Positions 26,737 to 35,469 of a stretch of DNA of 64,000 bases are shown here, piece after piece. Source of the DNA: Roseiarcus sp963772555 (GTDB lineage Bacteria; Pseudomonadota; Alphaproteobacteria; Rhizobiales; Beijerinckiaceae); the NCBI GenBank assembly GCA_963772555.1, contig CAVYXQ010000001.1, positions 310,001 to 374,000 of the forward strand, read 5' to 3'. Made by a program: the position numbers and the translations under genes. Position 1 is the stretch's first letter. Each line of letters starts with the position of its first letter. Below the pieces are notes generated by a model. It was not told the origin of the DNA. It did not search any database and worked only from the letters and a program-made list of their open reading frames with translations.

Positions 26737-27312
26737 GTGTTAAATAGTGTTTCGGTTGAAAAGAGCGCGAGTGCACAATTTGGATCCTTTGCCAGGCGAT
26801 TGGGTTTGGAAAAAGGGGAGCGTTGGTTTGTGGCGCGCGTGCATCCGCATCGCGAAAGTACCGCGCAACTCAACCTCGATCGCCTGGGCTTCCGCAGTTT
26901 CGCTCCCAGAGCAAAGCGGACGGTTCGGCATGCGCGCAAATTGCGCAACGTTCTCGCACCGCTGTTTCCGGGCTATATTTTTCTCATCCTTGATCTTTCG
27001 AGGGACCGCTGGCACGTCGTCAACAGCACCTTCGGCGTCGCGTCGCTGATCATGGGCGTCGAGCAGCCGATACCGGTACCGCATGGAATCGTCGAGGCGC
27101 TGGTGACCGCAACCAAAGCTTCCGGACTCGTTCGCTTGGATAGCGATCTCGAGATCGGCCAAACCGTTCGCATCTTGTCGGGACCATTTGTTGAAGCCCT
27201 CTGTCGCCTTGTGCATCTTGACGATAGAGGACGCGTCCGCGTCCTTCTCGAATTCATGGGCACGGAGGTGAGTGCGCAGTTGGACCGGTCGTGGGTCGCG
27301 CCTGCCGCTTGA
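26737..27312 (+). CDS. NusG-paralogue transcription antiterminator (RfaH/LoaP type)
   Basis: 191 residues from a GTG. The NGN domain is visible (RWFVARVHPHRESTAQLNLD, LAPLFPGYIFLIL, WHVVNSTFGVASLIM). It is followed by a KOW-like C-terminal domain (IGQTVRILSGPFVEALCRLV, RVRVLLEFMGTEVSAQLD). Specialised NusG paralogues bind RNA polymerase at an operon's start and prevent termination, typically for long polysaccharide or natural-product operons. That matches the genes that follow here. It converges on the OAHS gene, so it is not in that operon. Confidence 0.85.
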   Translation: MLNSVSVEKSASAQFGSFARRLGLEKGERWFVARVHPHRESTAQLNLDRLGFRSFAPRAKRTVRHARKLRNVLAPLFPGYIFLILDLSRDRWHVVNSTFGVASLIMGVEQPIPVPHGIVEALVTATKASGLVRLDSDLEIGQTVRILSGPFVEALCRLVHLDDRGRVRVLLEFMGTEVSAQLDRSWVAPAA

Positions 27313-27351
27313 TGCTTATGCCGGGTTTTCCCGGTCGAACCCAGTCGAACC

Positions 27352-28647
27352 TCAGACGTGGGCAATCCGATCGACTGAGACCGCATCCAAGGCTTGGTCC
27401 AGGTCTTCAACGATGTCCTGCGCATGTTCGAGTCCGACGCTGAGCCGGATCGTTTCGGCGCTTACGCCTGCTCGACGTTGCTCGTCGGGGGTCATTTGCC
27501 GGTGGGTCGTCGAGGCGGGATGACAGCAAAGCGTACGGGTATCACCGATATTGACCAGCCGTTTGACGAGCTTGAGCGCGTCATAGAACGCCTTGGCCGC
27601 GTCCAAGCCGCCCTTCACGCCGAAAGTCAGCAGCGACGGCGCCCGCCCGTCGAGGTACTTGCGGGCTAGCTCGTGATACGGACTGTCCGGAAAGCCGACA
27701 TACTCGACCCAGGCAACTCTTGGATCGCCCCGCAAGAAATGGGCGACCTCACGCGCGTTTTCGACGTGACGCTCCATCCGTAACGCCACGGTCTCAATGC
27801 CTTGCAAGATGAGGAAGGCGCTCATTGGCGCGAGAACCGCTCCCATGGTGCGTTGGTAGACGCTGCGGGCGCGGGCGATGAAGGCCTCGGCGCCGAACCG
27901 ATCGGCGTAAACGAGCCCCTGGTAGGAGTTGTCAGGCTCGCAAAACATCGGGAACCGCGACGACTGCGAGCGCCAATTGAATCGGCCGGAATCGACGATT
28001 GCGCCGCCCATTGCGACGCCATGTCCGCCCATGAACTTGGTCAGAGAGTGGACGACGATATCGGCGCCGTATTCGATCGGCCGCAAAAGGATGGGGGTCG
28101 CGACGGTGTTGTCGACAAGCAGCGGCAGCCCGCGCGAATGCGACACTTCAGCGAGCGCCTCGACGTCGCATATGTTGCCGGCGGGATTGCCGACGGATTC
28201 GCAAAAGACGGCCCGCGTCGTCTCATCGATCAAAGGAGCAATATCCGCCGCCCGCTCGCTCGGCGCGAAACGCGCCTCGATCCCATGCCACTTTAGCGTG
28301 TGGGCGAGCAGAGTGTGCGTCGTGCCGTAGAGCTGCGGCGGCGCTACGATGCTGCCGCCGCGATCGGCGAGCGTCAGAAAGGCATAAGCGAGCGCCGCCT
28401 GGCCTGATGCGACGGCCAGCGCCGAGATGCCGCCCTCCAATTGAGCGACGCGCTTCTCCAATATGTCCGTTGTCGGATTGGCGATACGGCTGTAGCGAAA
28501 GCCAGGTATTTCCAAATTGAAAAGCGCCGCCGCTTGGTCTGCGCTGTCGAACTCGTAGGCGACGTTCTGATAGATGGGTGGGGCCACCGCTTTGGTCCAA
28601 GGATCACAAGTAAAACCGCCATGAATTGAAATTGTTTCTCTACGCAT
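27352..28647 (-). CDS. O-acetylhomoserine sulfhydrylase (complete)
   Basis: 431 residues, full length for the OAH/OAS sulfhydrylase family. It starts MRRETISIHGGFTCDPWTKA. PLP features: SGQAALAYAFL (phosphate-binding), LVDNTVATPI (Asp for the pyridine N) and HSLTKFMGGHG (Schiff-base lysine). It ends SVGLEHAQDIVEDLDQAL. The family makes homocysteine from O-acetylhomoserine and sulfide, or related gamma-replacement products. It is divergent from the HDO/MetA-like/ACP cluster that starts 420 bases away. That is a suggestive pairing because MetA-like enzymes make the substrate of this family. A frameshifted, CoA-binding-fused paralogue lies at 3654-5457. Confidence 0.93.
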   Translation of the reverse strand: MRRETISIHGGFTCDPWTKAVAPPIYQNVAYEFDSADQAAALFNLEIPGFRYSRIANPTTDILEKRVAQLEGGISALAVASGQAALAYAFLTLADRGGSIVAPPQLYGTTHTLLAHTLKWHGIEARFAPSERAADIAPLIDETTRAVFCESVGNPAGNICDVEALAEVSHSRGLPLLVDNTVATPILLRPIEYGADIVVHSLTKFMGGHGVAMGGAIVDSGRFNWRSQSSRFPMFCEPDNSYQGLVYADRFGAEAFIARARSVYQRTMGAVLAPMSAFLILQGIETVALRMERHVENAREVAHFLRGDPRVAWVEYVGFPDSPYHELARKYLDGRAPSLLTFGVKGGLDAAKAFYDALKLVKRLVNIGDTRTLCCHPASTTHRQMTPDEQRRAGVSAETIRLSVGLEHAQDIVEDLDQALDAVSVDRIAHV

Positions 28648-29070
28648 CAGTCAATCTCCTTATGCGTTTGCGTTGACAGGCGAAAGAATAGCTCGCTCGC
28701 TTCATCGGATTTCAATATTTCGAAGAGGTTTACCGGCAGCTCAATGCCAAGGCAAGCGACGATCCGAAACGCGAGTCAATAAAATCTCTCGACCGCTCCG
28801 TGATCACGCGCATCCTGCGTTGCCTCGGGGTCCCGCGCCTTGGTCCAACGTAGAGACGGGTAGGTCGCACCGGCATCCAAAAGTAGACCGAATAATTGTC
28901 GCGTTAAAGAGCGTTTGTGAGGAATATTAACTGGGATCGCGCTACGAAGCGGCTGGCTACGACAAGTGCTATCACAGCACAATGGTCAGTGTGTTTTGCG
29001 GCGGGATAATGAAAAGCACCATGTCTAATATGCTTTTCTGAACGGATCGCAGAAGGGAAAGGGGAATAGC
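28648..29070. other. Divergent intergenic region between OAHS and the HDO cluster
   Basis: 420 bases with no supported gene. AAGGGGA precedes the HDO start. Promoters for both sides are expected here but not resolved. Confidence 0.45.
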
Positions 29071-29701
29071 ATGAATATCCAAATATCTAATCGATATCAC
29101 ACAGTCATAGACGAGATCGCCGAGTTCAATTGGCAAGGACTGGAGCGACACGAACTGATGATGGCGTGTCGGGCATATTACTATTTCTCTCGACAGTTTG
29201 TCGATGCTGTGCATATTGCCTGTGATCTCTTTCCTTCAGATCAAAAGCTGATCGATCTGCGCGAGGGAGAATGTGACACGGACAATCTCTCTCCCTATCC
29301 GGGCATTGCCGAAAAGGGAGAGAGAATGAACCATGACGAGTTCATGAGACGCGTTGTCGAGTTCCGCGAGCTTGGATGAGGCTGCGCGAGATCGAGTGGA
29401 CAACCTCGGCCGCGAATATCTTGCCGAAGTCAGCCGCATGGATCCGTTGACGCGGGCGATGAGCCTGTCGAGTTACGAGGATGGCGGGCTCGAGACCGTG
29501 TTCCGCGCGATGCTGACAGCCCCCGATTGGGATGAGCCCTCGCTCGGCGCGTTCAAGCATTTCCTGGTCGAACACATCAAGTTGGACTCCGGCGAGCACG
29601 GATCCCTGTGCCGGCACCTCGTTGCGGACGATCGAATCCTTCCCTTGTGGAGGGCGTTCAGAGATCTGCTTGGCCGCGGCGCCCCGCGACTCTGCGCTTA
29701 A
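29071..29701 (+). pseudogene. Haem-oxygenase-like diiron oxidase (HDO), first copy, one-base frameshift
   Basis: The two frames together give a protein matching the complete copy at 60641-61270. The N-terminal part has RYHTVIDEIAEFNWQGLERH and ACRAYYYFSRQFVDAVHIAC; the C-terminal part has SLSSYEDGGLETVFRAML and HFLVEHIKLDSGEHG. The E-H-x3-D-x3-H pattern in the last segment is the family's metal-ligand helix. The break is at 29362-29363, where GAG-TCC has become GAGTTCC; this gives a stop after VVEFRELG. HDO enzymes use iron and oxygen for N-oxygenation or C-C cleavage. It is the first gene of the cluster. Whether it is broken depends on whether the extra T is real. Confidence 0.72.
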
Positions 29702-29799
29702 AGCTGCGAGCGCTCCAAGTCGGGCGCGCCGCATCGGGCGCGCCTCAGTCTGTCTCGGCTGCGCGTGAGTTTGCGGCCAAACAGAAGGCAGGCAGGCGA

Positions 29800-30819
29800 A
29801 TGAATGTTCTGGGCCGTCCCACAAGATCAACGTCGCGATCCCGACCGGCCGGAAGACGGGCAGGCATCGCGGTCGGTCTGATCAACAATATGGGTGATCA
29901 GGCGCTGAAAATCACCGAGCGTCAATTTGGCGGCTTGGTGTGCGAAGCGGCGGGGGACATCGGTGTCAGCTTTCGTATCTTCGCTCTGAAAAGTACGCCG
30001 CGCTCACCCCGCGCGCTGAGCTACATCAATGCGCACTATGAGCCCGCAAGCGCTGCGATGGACGCAGAACTCGATGCGCTCATCATCACAGGCGCGCAGC
30101 CGCAGGCCGACCGCCTCGCCGACGAGCCGTACTGGGAGGAATTGGTTGAGCTGATTGAATGGGCGAAGCTCCACACGGCCTCCACCATACTTTCGTGTCT
30201 TGCCGCTCACGCGGGCGTTCTGCATCTCGACGGCGTCGAACGACGGCCTTTGCCCGAGAAATGCACCGGCGTGTTCGGCTTCGCGGCGGAGCGGACGCAC
30301 CCTTTGGTCGGCAAGCAAGGCCGCCTGAGGCTGATCCCGCACTCGAGATACAATGGGCTGTTGCAGAGTGAGCTTGAACAAGCCGGTTATGTCGTCTTGA
30401 CGAGTTCGCGAGAGAGTGGCGTCGATAGTTTCGTCAAGTGTTTTGGCAGCCAATTCGTTTTCTTGCAGGGCCACCCGGAATACGACGCTAATTCCCTCGC
30501 CCGAGAGTACCGCCGTGATGTGGACCTGTATCTGCGTGGAGAAACCGAGAGGAAGCCCGCCAGGCCAAGGGGCTATTTCAGCGCCGAAGCTGAGGCGGAA
30601 CTCCAAGCGATGGAGCGCAGTGCGCATGGGGATCGCTGCCGCCTGCAGATCAAGGATATCTCGATGATTGACGCGCTGGCGCCGGCGGAAGCAACATGGC
30701 GCGAGACCGCGATTACATTTTACCGCAGTTGGATCGAGATGATCGCCAACGCGAACATCAGAACCCGCGCGCCTCTGGACGCGGGGATCGTCGAATTCGC
30801 TTCGCGACAGTATCTCTGA
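29800..30819 (+). CDS. MetA-like homoserine O-acyltransferase
   Basis: 339 residues from ATG 29800 (longer frames upstream are not homologous). MetA/class I amidotransferase-fold features are: GLINNMGDQALKITERQFGG; DALIITGAQPQADRLADEPY; catalytic Cys in ILSCLAAHAGVLHLDG; and His/Glu in QGHPEYDANSLAREYRRDV. MetA enzymes acylate the gamma-hydroxyl of homoserine from succinyl-CoA or acetyl-CoA. The next genes encode an ACP and an adenylating ligase, so a carrier-bound acyl donor is possible (inference). The upstream OAHS paralogue would use its product. Confidence 0.85.
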   Translation: MNVLGRPTRSTSRSRPAGRRAGIAVGLINNMGDQALKITERQFGGLVCEAAGDIGVSFRIFALKSTPRSPRALSYINAHYEPASAAMDAELDALIITGAQPQADRLADEPYWEELVELIEWAKLHTASTILSCLAAHAGVLHLDGVERRPLPEKCTGVFGFAAERTHPLVGKQGRLRLIPHSRYNGLLQSELEQAGYVVLTSSRESGVDSFVKCFGSQFVFLQGHPEYDANSLAREYRRDVDLYLRGETERKPARPRGYFSAEAEAELQAMERSAHGDRCRLQIKDISMIDALAPAEATWRETAITFYRSWIEMIANANIRTRAPLDAGIVEFASRQYL

Positions 30820-30989
30820 TGAACGATCAGGATTTTGATGCTCTGTCTGGCGCACGTCCGCCGTCCGACATGTTTTCGATGCGGCGGCGTCATGACGGGT
30901 TGCGCGGCGGCAATCTGAACTCCGAAACTGTGCATGGTTCAGGCGTTGGATTTGCTTGTCAATTCCCGTGCATGTCCCGCGCGCAGTGA
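30819..30989 (+). CDS. Small coupled ORF of unknown function
   Basis: 56 residues whose ATG overlaps the stop of the MetA-like gene (TGATG), a usual sign of translational coupling. The sequence starts MNDQDFDALSGARPPSDMFS and has no family I know. It could be the start of a lost gene. The second cluster copy has no counterpart. Confidence 0.35.
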   Translation: MNDQDFDALSGARPPSDMFSMRRRHDGLRGGNLNSETVHGSGVGFACQFPCMSRAQ

Positions 30990-31010
30990 AGGTCTCAGCT
31001 CAATTCAATC

Positions 31011-31235
31011 ATGAACGAGATCCAAACTATCACGGCGAGCCAGAAAAAGACACTGTGCCCGCTGACGGATGCGGTTCCCGTCAATGACTCGTCGCTCGAT
31101 TCGCTTTGCTTGGCGATCCTTGTGACGCGCCTTGAGGATATCACCGGCCGGGACCCGCTAACCGAGGTGCAGGGAGGGCGATTCCCCAGGACGATCGGCG
31201 AGTTCATCGCACTTTACGAGGAAGCCCTTGTCTGA
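31011..31235 (+). CDS. Acyl carrier protein, first copy
   Basis: 74 residues. The phosphopantetheine site is the Ser of NDSSLDSLCLAILVTRLED (DSL motif). Helices around it match an ACP fold, and the protein ends with GEFIALYEEAL. It would carry an acyl chain as thioester after modification by a phosphopantetheinyl transferase; one is at 42640-43296. It overlaps the ligase gene by 8 bases. A close paralogue is at 60303-60548. Confidence 0.85.
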   Translation: MNEIQTITASQKKTLCPLTDAVPVNDSSLDSLCLAILVTRLEDITGRDPLTEVQGGRFPRTIGEFIALYEEALV

Positions 31236-32586
31236 ATGGCGGAACCTCATCAGTTGCCTCCAGGAGGGGCGTGGCCGCGGCAGGGTCGTCGCGACGCGAG
31301 ACTATGTTCTGCCTCTTGACGAATTGGAGCGCGCCTCGAGTCTCGGTCCCGAATTGAAGAAACTGCGCGGCCGTTCGGTCGTTCTCTCAGTCCGGGACAT
31401 GGCGAAGGCCGCCGCAGTGCTCATCGAGCTCGACGGCTTTGCCCGCAGGATCGTTCTGTGCCCGGCGGCCTGGGAGCCCTGGCGCCTTGAGTCGGCGGCG
31501 CGGGACGCAGAAGCTGACGCCTTGGTGTATGATTGCGACGCCGCCGCAGCTCCTATCTCCTTGGAAGTCTCAGCGCCTTGTCTGCTTCCGCTTCAGGCGC
31601 TGAACTCGCCGCGCATTGCTGACTTAGAAACCGAATGGATCTTGCCGACCTCCGGCACGACGGGACCACCAAAGCTTGTGGCGCACACGCTGCGCACCCT
31701 GATGGCCGCTATTGCTGATCCGCCGTTGCAGCAATGGGCGACTTTCTATGACATTCGACGATATGGAGGCTTGCAGATTTTCCTGCGGGCGCTCAGCGGA
31801 CGAGGCTCGCTCATACTCGGCACGGAGGGAGAGAATTTCAACCTGATGCTCGCGCGCTTCGGCGACGCCAATATCACCCACATCTCCGGGACGCCGACCC
31901 ATTGGCGCAAGGTCCTGATGAGCGGCGAGGGACGCCGGATCAGTCCGGAATATGTGCGGCTGTCCGGCGAGATCGCGGACGGAGTCGTATTGTCGGCTTT
32001 GCGCGCTTTATATCCGCGCGCAGTGGTTGAGCACGCCTACGCCTCGACCGAAGCCGGCGTAGTCTTTGTGGTCGACGATGGAAGACCGGGATTTCCGGCG
32101 GATTGGATTGATCGAGATGGCGCCGTCCAGATGAAGATTGTCGATGATGCCTTGCATGTCCGTTCGGACCGCCGCGCTCGACACTTCTTGGGCAAGAATG
32201 CCTCCGCCTTGACCGACAAGGACGGCTTTGTCGATACAGGCGATATCATCGAGAGACGTGGCGAGCGCTGCTATTTCGTTGGTCGGCGTGGCGGAATCAT
32301 AAATGTCGGGGGCGTCAAGATTCACCCGGAAGAGGTGGAGGCGGCGCTGAACTCCCACGCGATTGTTCGCGCAAGTCGTGTTTTCGCCCGCAAGAACCCG
32401 ATCACAGGCGCGCTTGTCTACGCAGACGTTATTCTCCGGGAGGGATGCTCAGCCGACGCGAACTCGGAGTTCGAGATCCTTTCAGCTTGTCGGGCGCTCC
32501 TAAACCCGCAGTCCGTTCCAGCGGCGCTGCGGTTCGTGGCCGACCTGCCGATTACGGCGGGAGGAAAGCTCGCGCGGCATGGATAA
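31228..32586 (+). CDS. Stand-alone acyl/aryl adenylating ligase (ANL family)
   Basis: 452 residues from a TTG inside the ACP gene (8-base overlap). ANL core motifs: TSGTTGPPKLV (phosphate loop), EHAYASTEAGVVF (A5-like), DGFVDTGDIIERRGERCYFV (the Asp that binds ribose), GGVKIHPEEVEAAL (hinge) and a C-terminal PITAGGKLARHG with the catalytic lysine. It likely loads an acid onto the adjacent ACP. The N-terminal part is shorter than in FadD-type ligases. The SDR gene overlaps its end by 8 bases, so ACP, ligase and SDR are translationally coupled. Confidence 0.85.
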   Translation: MSEWRNLISCLQEGRGRGRVVATRDYVLPLDELERASSLGPELKKLRGRSVVLSVRDMAKAAAVLIELDGFARRIVLCPAAWEPWRLESAARDAEADALVYDCDAAAAPISLEVSAPCLLPLQALNSPRIADLETEWILPTSGTTGPPKLVAHTLRTLMAAIADPPLQQWATFYDIRRYGGLQIFLRALSGRGSLILGTEGENFNLMLARFGDANITHISGTPTHWRKVLMSGEGRRISPEYVRLSGEIADGVVLSALRALYPRAVVEHAYASTEAGVVFVVDDGRPGFPADWIDRDGAVQMKIVDDALHVRSDRRARHFLGKNASALTDKDGFVDTGDIIERRGERCYFVGRRGGIINVGGVKIHPEEVEAALNSHAIVRASRVFARKNPITGALVYADVILREGCSADANSEFEILSACRALLNPQSVPAALRFVADLPITAGGKLARHG

Positions 32587-33310
32587 CGTTATTGTGACCG
32601 GCGCGAGCCGCGGGATCGGGCTTGCGATTGCGGAGCGACTTGCGCACGACGGGTTCACGGTGGTGGCCGTTGCGCGCCGCGGCAGCGATGCCCTTTCAGA
32701 AAGCATTGCACGGCTCGAGCGGGGCCCCGGCTCTTTGGTCTTTCGTCCTCTCGATTTGAACGACACTGCGGCGATCCCAGCCTTTTTGCGAGGACTGCGG
32801 GGGCAGTTTGGGCCGATCTATGGGCTCGTCAACAACGCCGGGCTCGGGACTGAAGGTCTGCTCGCCATGATGCCTGACGCCGACATCAAGGCCCTCATAC
32901 ACCTTAACACTCTCTCGCCAATCCTGCTTAGCAAGTACGTCGTTCGAAGTATGATGACGCAGGGACGCGGGCGGGTGATCAACGTGTGTTCGATCGTGGC
33001 CTCGACTGGCTTCAACGGCCTTTCCGTCTATGCCGCCACCAAGGCGTCTCTAATCGGCTTCACGAAGTCGTTGGCGCGGGAGGTCGGGCGGATTGGCGTC
33101 AACGTCAATGCGATCGCGCCCGGCTTCATAGACACCGAAATGACCCGCGGTCTTGACGGAGCCGAGCGCAAACGGGTGATTGGCCGAAGCGCACTACGCC
33201 GCTTGGCGGAGGTGGAGGATATCGCCGCGATGTCTTCGTTTCTCATGGGCGAAGGCGGACGCAATGTAACCGGAGCTGTTATGACGGTCGATGCCGGAAG
33301 CACCGCATAG
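32579..33310 (+). CDS. Short-chain dehydrogenase/reductase (FabG-like)
   Basis: 243 residues. NAD(P)-binding TGASRGIGLAIAERL; NNAGLG; catalytic Ser in NVCSIVASTGF and Tyr/Lys in YAATKASLIGFTKSLAREVG; C-terminal GRNVTGAVMTVDAGS. It is like 3-oxoacyl-ACP reductases, which fits reduction of a ketone on the ACP-bound chain. It is the last gene of the cluster and overlaps the ligase by 8 bases. Confidence 0.9.
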   Translation: MDNVIVTGASRGIGLAIAERLAHDGFTVVAVARRGSDALSESIARLERGPGSLVFRPLDLNDTAAIPAFLRGLRGQFGPIYGLVNNAGLGTEGLLAMMPDADIKALIHLNTLSPILLSKYVVRSMMTQGRGRVINVCSIVASTGFNGLSVYAATKASLIGFTKSLAREVGRIGVNVNAIAPGFIDTEMTRGLDGAERKRVIGRSALRRLAEVEDIAAMSSFLMGEGGRNVTGAVMTVDAGSTA

Positions 33311-33319
33311 GCGCCCAAC

Positions 33320-33657
33320 GCGTCGCCAGCGCACCACCCCGTCGGTCTTCACCTCAGGGCCAGTTTCGACGATCGCGGCCAATTCCGCAAACTGATCCGG
33401 CGACAGCCGTGATTTCGGCCCGCGCGTCCAATTGTCCAACAGACCCTCCGGGCCGCGCTCGTTGAACCGATGCACCCAGTCGCGCAAGTCTGGCGGTCCA
33501 TGCCGCAAATCCTGGCCGCTTCCCCCCGCTCGATGCCGGCAACGACCCCCACCAGCGACAAAAGACGTCGACTTTGGTTCGCATGCTTCGATCGCCTGAC
33601 AAGGCCGCGAAGCGCCTCGGCCGAGTGCTCCTCTGGCAATTTCACCGCTGCAGGCAT
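33320..33657 (-). mobile_element. IS630-type transposase 5' fragment
   Basis: The minus strand reads MPAAVKLPEEHSAEALRGLV and ICGMDRQT. After one missing T it continues in another frame as LRDWVHRFNERGPEGLLDNW, ending near VVRWRRVG. This is the helix-turn-helix N-terminal domain of IS630-type transposases. The catalytic part is gone. Confidence 0.7.
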
Positions 33658-34049
33658 GGCTCACCTCCATGCCCCCTTAAATCATCCCGCGCGCGATTCG
33701 GGAATCCCCTGTGAAGTCAGCCAACGGGGCCTTTGGTATTGCTGCTTGCTAGCGTTTGAAGTCTGCTTACTAACCGCTTGAGGGAGTAGCGTTAACCTCA
33801 TCCATAGCGGAACTCGCAAGGCGCGCGAGCCAGACAAAGCTGAAAAAAGCTCAAGCTACAGTTCCGTTTGAACCCAGTCTTACGATTGTCGGGCTGTGAA
33901 CTGCGGCAAGGCGTCATTTAGTGCGCTTCTGCCACATCTCCGGAGTTTGGCTATCGCCTCGGACGGATTTTACATCCGATGGAGGCATTGACGAATTTGG
34001 GAGAGTAGGAATCAATCCTCAACTATTCTCTTCGAATGGGGTATAATTC
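33658..34049. other. Intergenic region before the WecG-STAS gene
   Basis: About 390 bases with no gene. Base composition drops toward AT-rich near 34000, where the glycosyltransferase promoter probably lies. Nothing else is recognised. Confidence 0.45.
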
Positions 34050-35327
34050 ATGAGCGCTTTTGTCGAATACTCTAAGGAAGGAGAGGCGGCTTCGCGACCG
34101 TGGATCAAGTCAGATAATGGCCACGATATCGTCTTAGAGAATGACGCTCGCAGCAAACTTTTTGCTGGCGAGACGTCTGTGGACGAACTTTCGCGGGAGG
34201 TATACTGCATCTTAGGATTGTCAATAGATGCAATCGACCTGACGGGTGTCATTCGCCGTCTCGAGGCTGCGGCGACCAACTCTTCACCTTTTCTTCTGTC
34301 AACCCCTAATCTTAATTACTTGATAAACGGTCAGGAGGATAGAGAATTTAGGCAGTCACTGCTTCTCAGCGATCTCTGCCCGGCGGACGGCATGCCTATT
34401 GTTTGGTTAGGGTGGCTCCTTGGGGTCCGGATTAATAGTAGAGTTGCTGGTTCTGATATTTTCGCTGCACTAAAAAGTCCGCGCAAGCTGGAGCGTCGCT
34501 TAAAACTGTTTCTTTTCGGCGGTGCCGAAGGTGTCGCCGCGGCGGCTGCGCGCGCGCTGAACGCCTCATCGAATGACGCCATATGCGTTGGATCCTATTA
34601 TCCGGGCTTTTGCTCAGTAGAAGAGCTAAGCCAAGACGTGATAATTGATACGATTAATTCAAGTGGGGCAGATTTTCTAGTAGTGTCTTTGGGTGCAAAG
34701 AAAGGGCAAACTTGGCTGGCTCATAACCATCACAAGTTGAAAATTCCGATCCGCGCACATTTGGGCGCAACTCTTAACTTCGAGGCAGGTACCTTGAAGC
34801 GCGCGCCAATCATTATGCAAAAGCTAGGTTTCGAATGGCTCTGGCGCATCAAGGAGGAGCCTTATCTTTGGAGGCGTTATTGGCATGACGGAAGCGCCAT
34901 GTTGCGCTTGCTGTACGTAAGGGTTTTGCCTGTTATTATCCACCGATTTTTAGCGGGGTTCATGCAATCGAATCTAACGATCTATATGGAAGTTCAACCT
35001 GGCGATCATGTCAAGTTGCGAATTTGCGGCGCGGCTACGAATCAGAATATCCCCGAAATAATTGAGTTCTTCAGGGCCGCAAGAGCTGCGGGAATACCCG
35101 TGGTGATTGACTTTTCTGATACGTCCACAATTGACGCACGCTTCCTGGGGCTGCTTCTGGTGTTTAGAAAGGTAGCCGTAGAAAGTAATTTGAAAGTGAA
35201 CCTAACCGGCATGTCGTCAAAGTTGCAGAGGCTGTTCCGTCTGAATGGTGCAGATTTTCTGCTTGAACCCGATGTCTGGCCGGACGCTGGCGTAACGTTA
35301 AGCTTTCCAGCTAAGTCCGCAGCCTGA
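34050..35327 (+). CDS. WecG/TagA/CpsF glycosyltransferase fused to a STAS-like domain
   Basis: 425 residues. About 60-290 is a WecG/TagA/CpsF glycosyltransferase (LLSTPNLNYLINGQ, CPADGMPIVWLGWLLG, RVAGSDIFAAL, LFLFGGAEGVAAAAA, then GATLNFEAGTLKRAP). It adds N-acetylmannosaminuronic acid or a similar sugar to a lipid-linked precursor. About 312-420 resembles a STAS domain (VKLRICGAATNQNIPEIIEF, VVIDFSDTSTIDARFLGLLL), usually a regulatory domain. The Ser/Thr in DTSTIDARFLG is at the expected phospho-site region. The gene is AT-richer than its neighbours, hinting at transfer. Confidence 0.8.
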   Translation: MSAFVEYSKEGEAASRPWIKSDNGHDIVLENDARSKLFAGETSVDELSREVYCILGLSIDAIDLTGVIRRLEAAATNSSPFLLSTPNLNYLINGQEDREFRQSLLLSDLCPADGMPIVWLGWLLGVRINSRVAGSDIFAALKSPRKLERRLKLFLFGGAEGVAAAAARALNASSNDAICVGSYYPGFCSVEELSQDVIIDTINSSGADFLVVSLGAKKGQTWLAHNHHKLKIPIRAHLGATLNFEAGTLKRAPIIMQKLGFEWLWRIKEEPYLWRRYWHDGSAMLRLLYVRVLPVIIHRFLAGFMQSNLTIYMEVQPGDHVKLRICGAATNQNIPEIIEFFRAARAAGIPVVIDFSDTSTIDARFLGLLLVFRKVAVESNLKVNLTGMSSKLQRLFRLNGADFLLEPDVWPDAGVTLSFPAKSAA

Positions 35328-35469
35328 TTGGGCACGCGGGCGAATCGACCTTGTTGTAGATTCCTGCGCTGGATGTCATATGGAGAATGGCGGCTGCGAG
35401 CGTCAGCCGCCGGCCCTCCCAGGTGGCGATTGTCTTGGGACGCATTCGATGCACCGGCTATCTTGGGGC

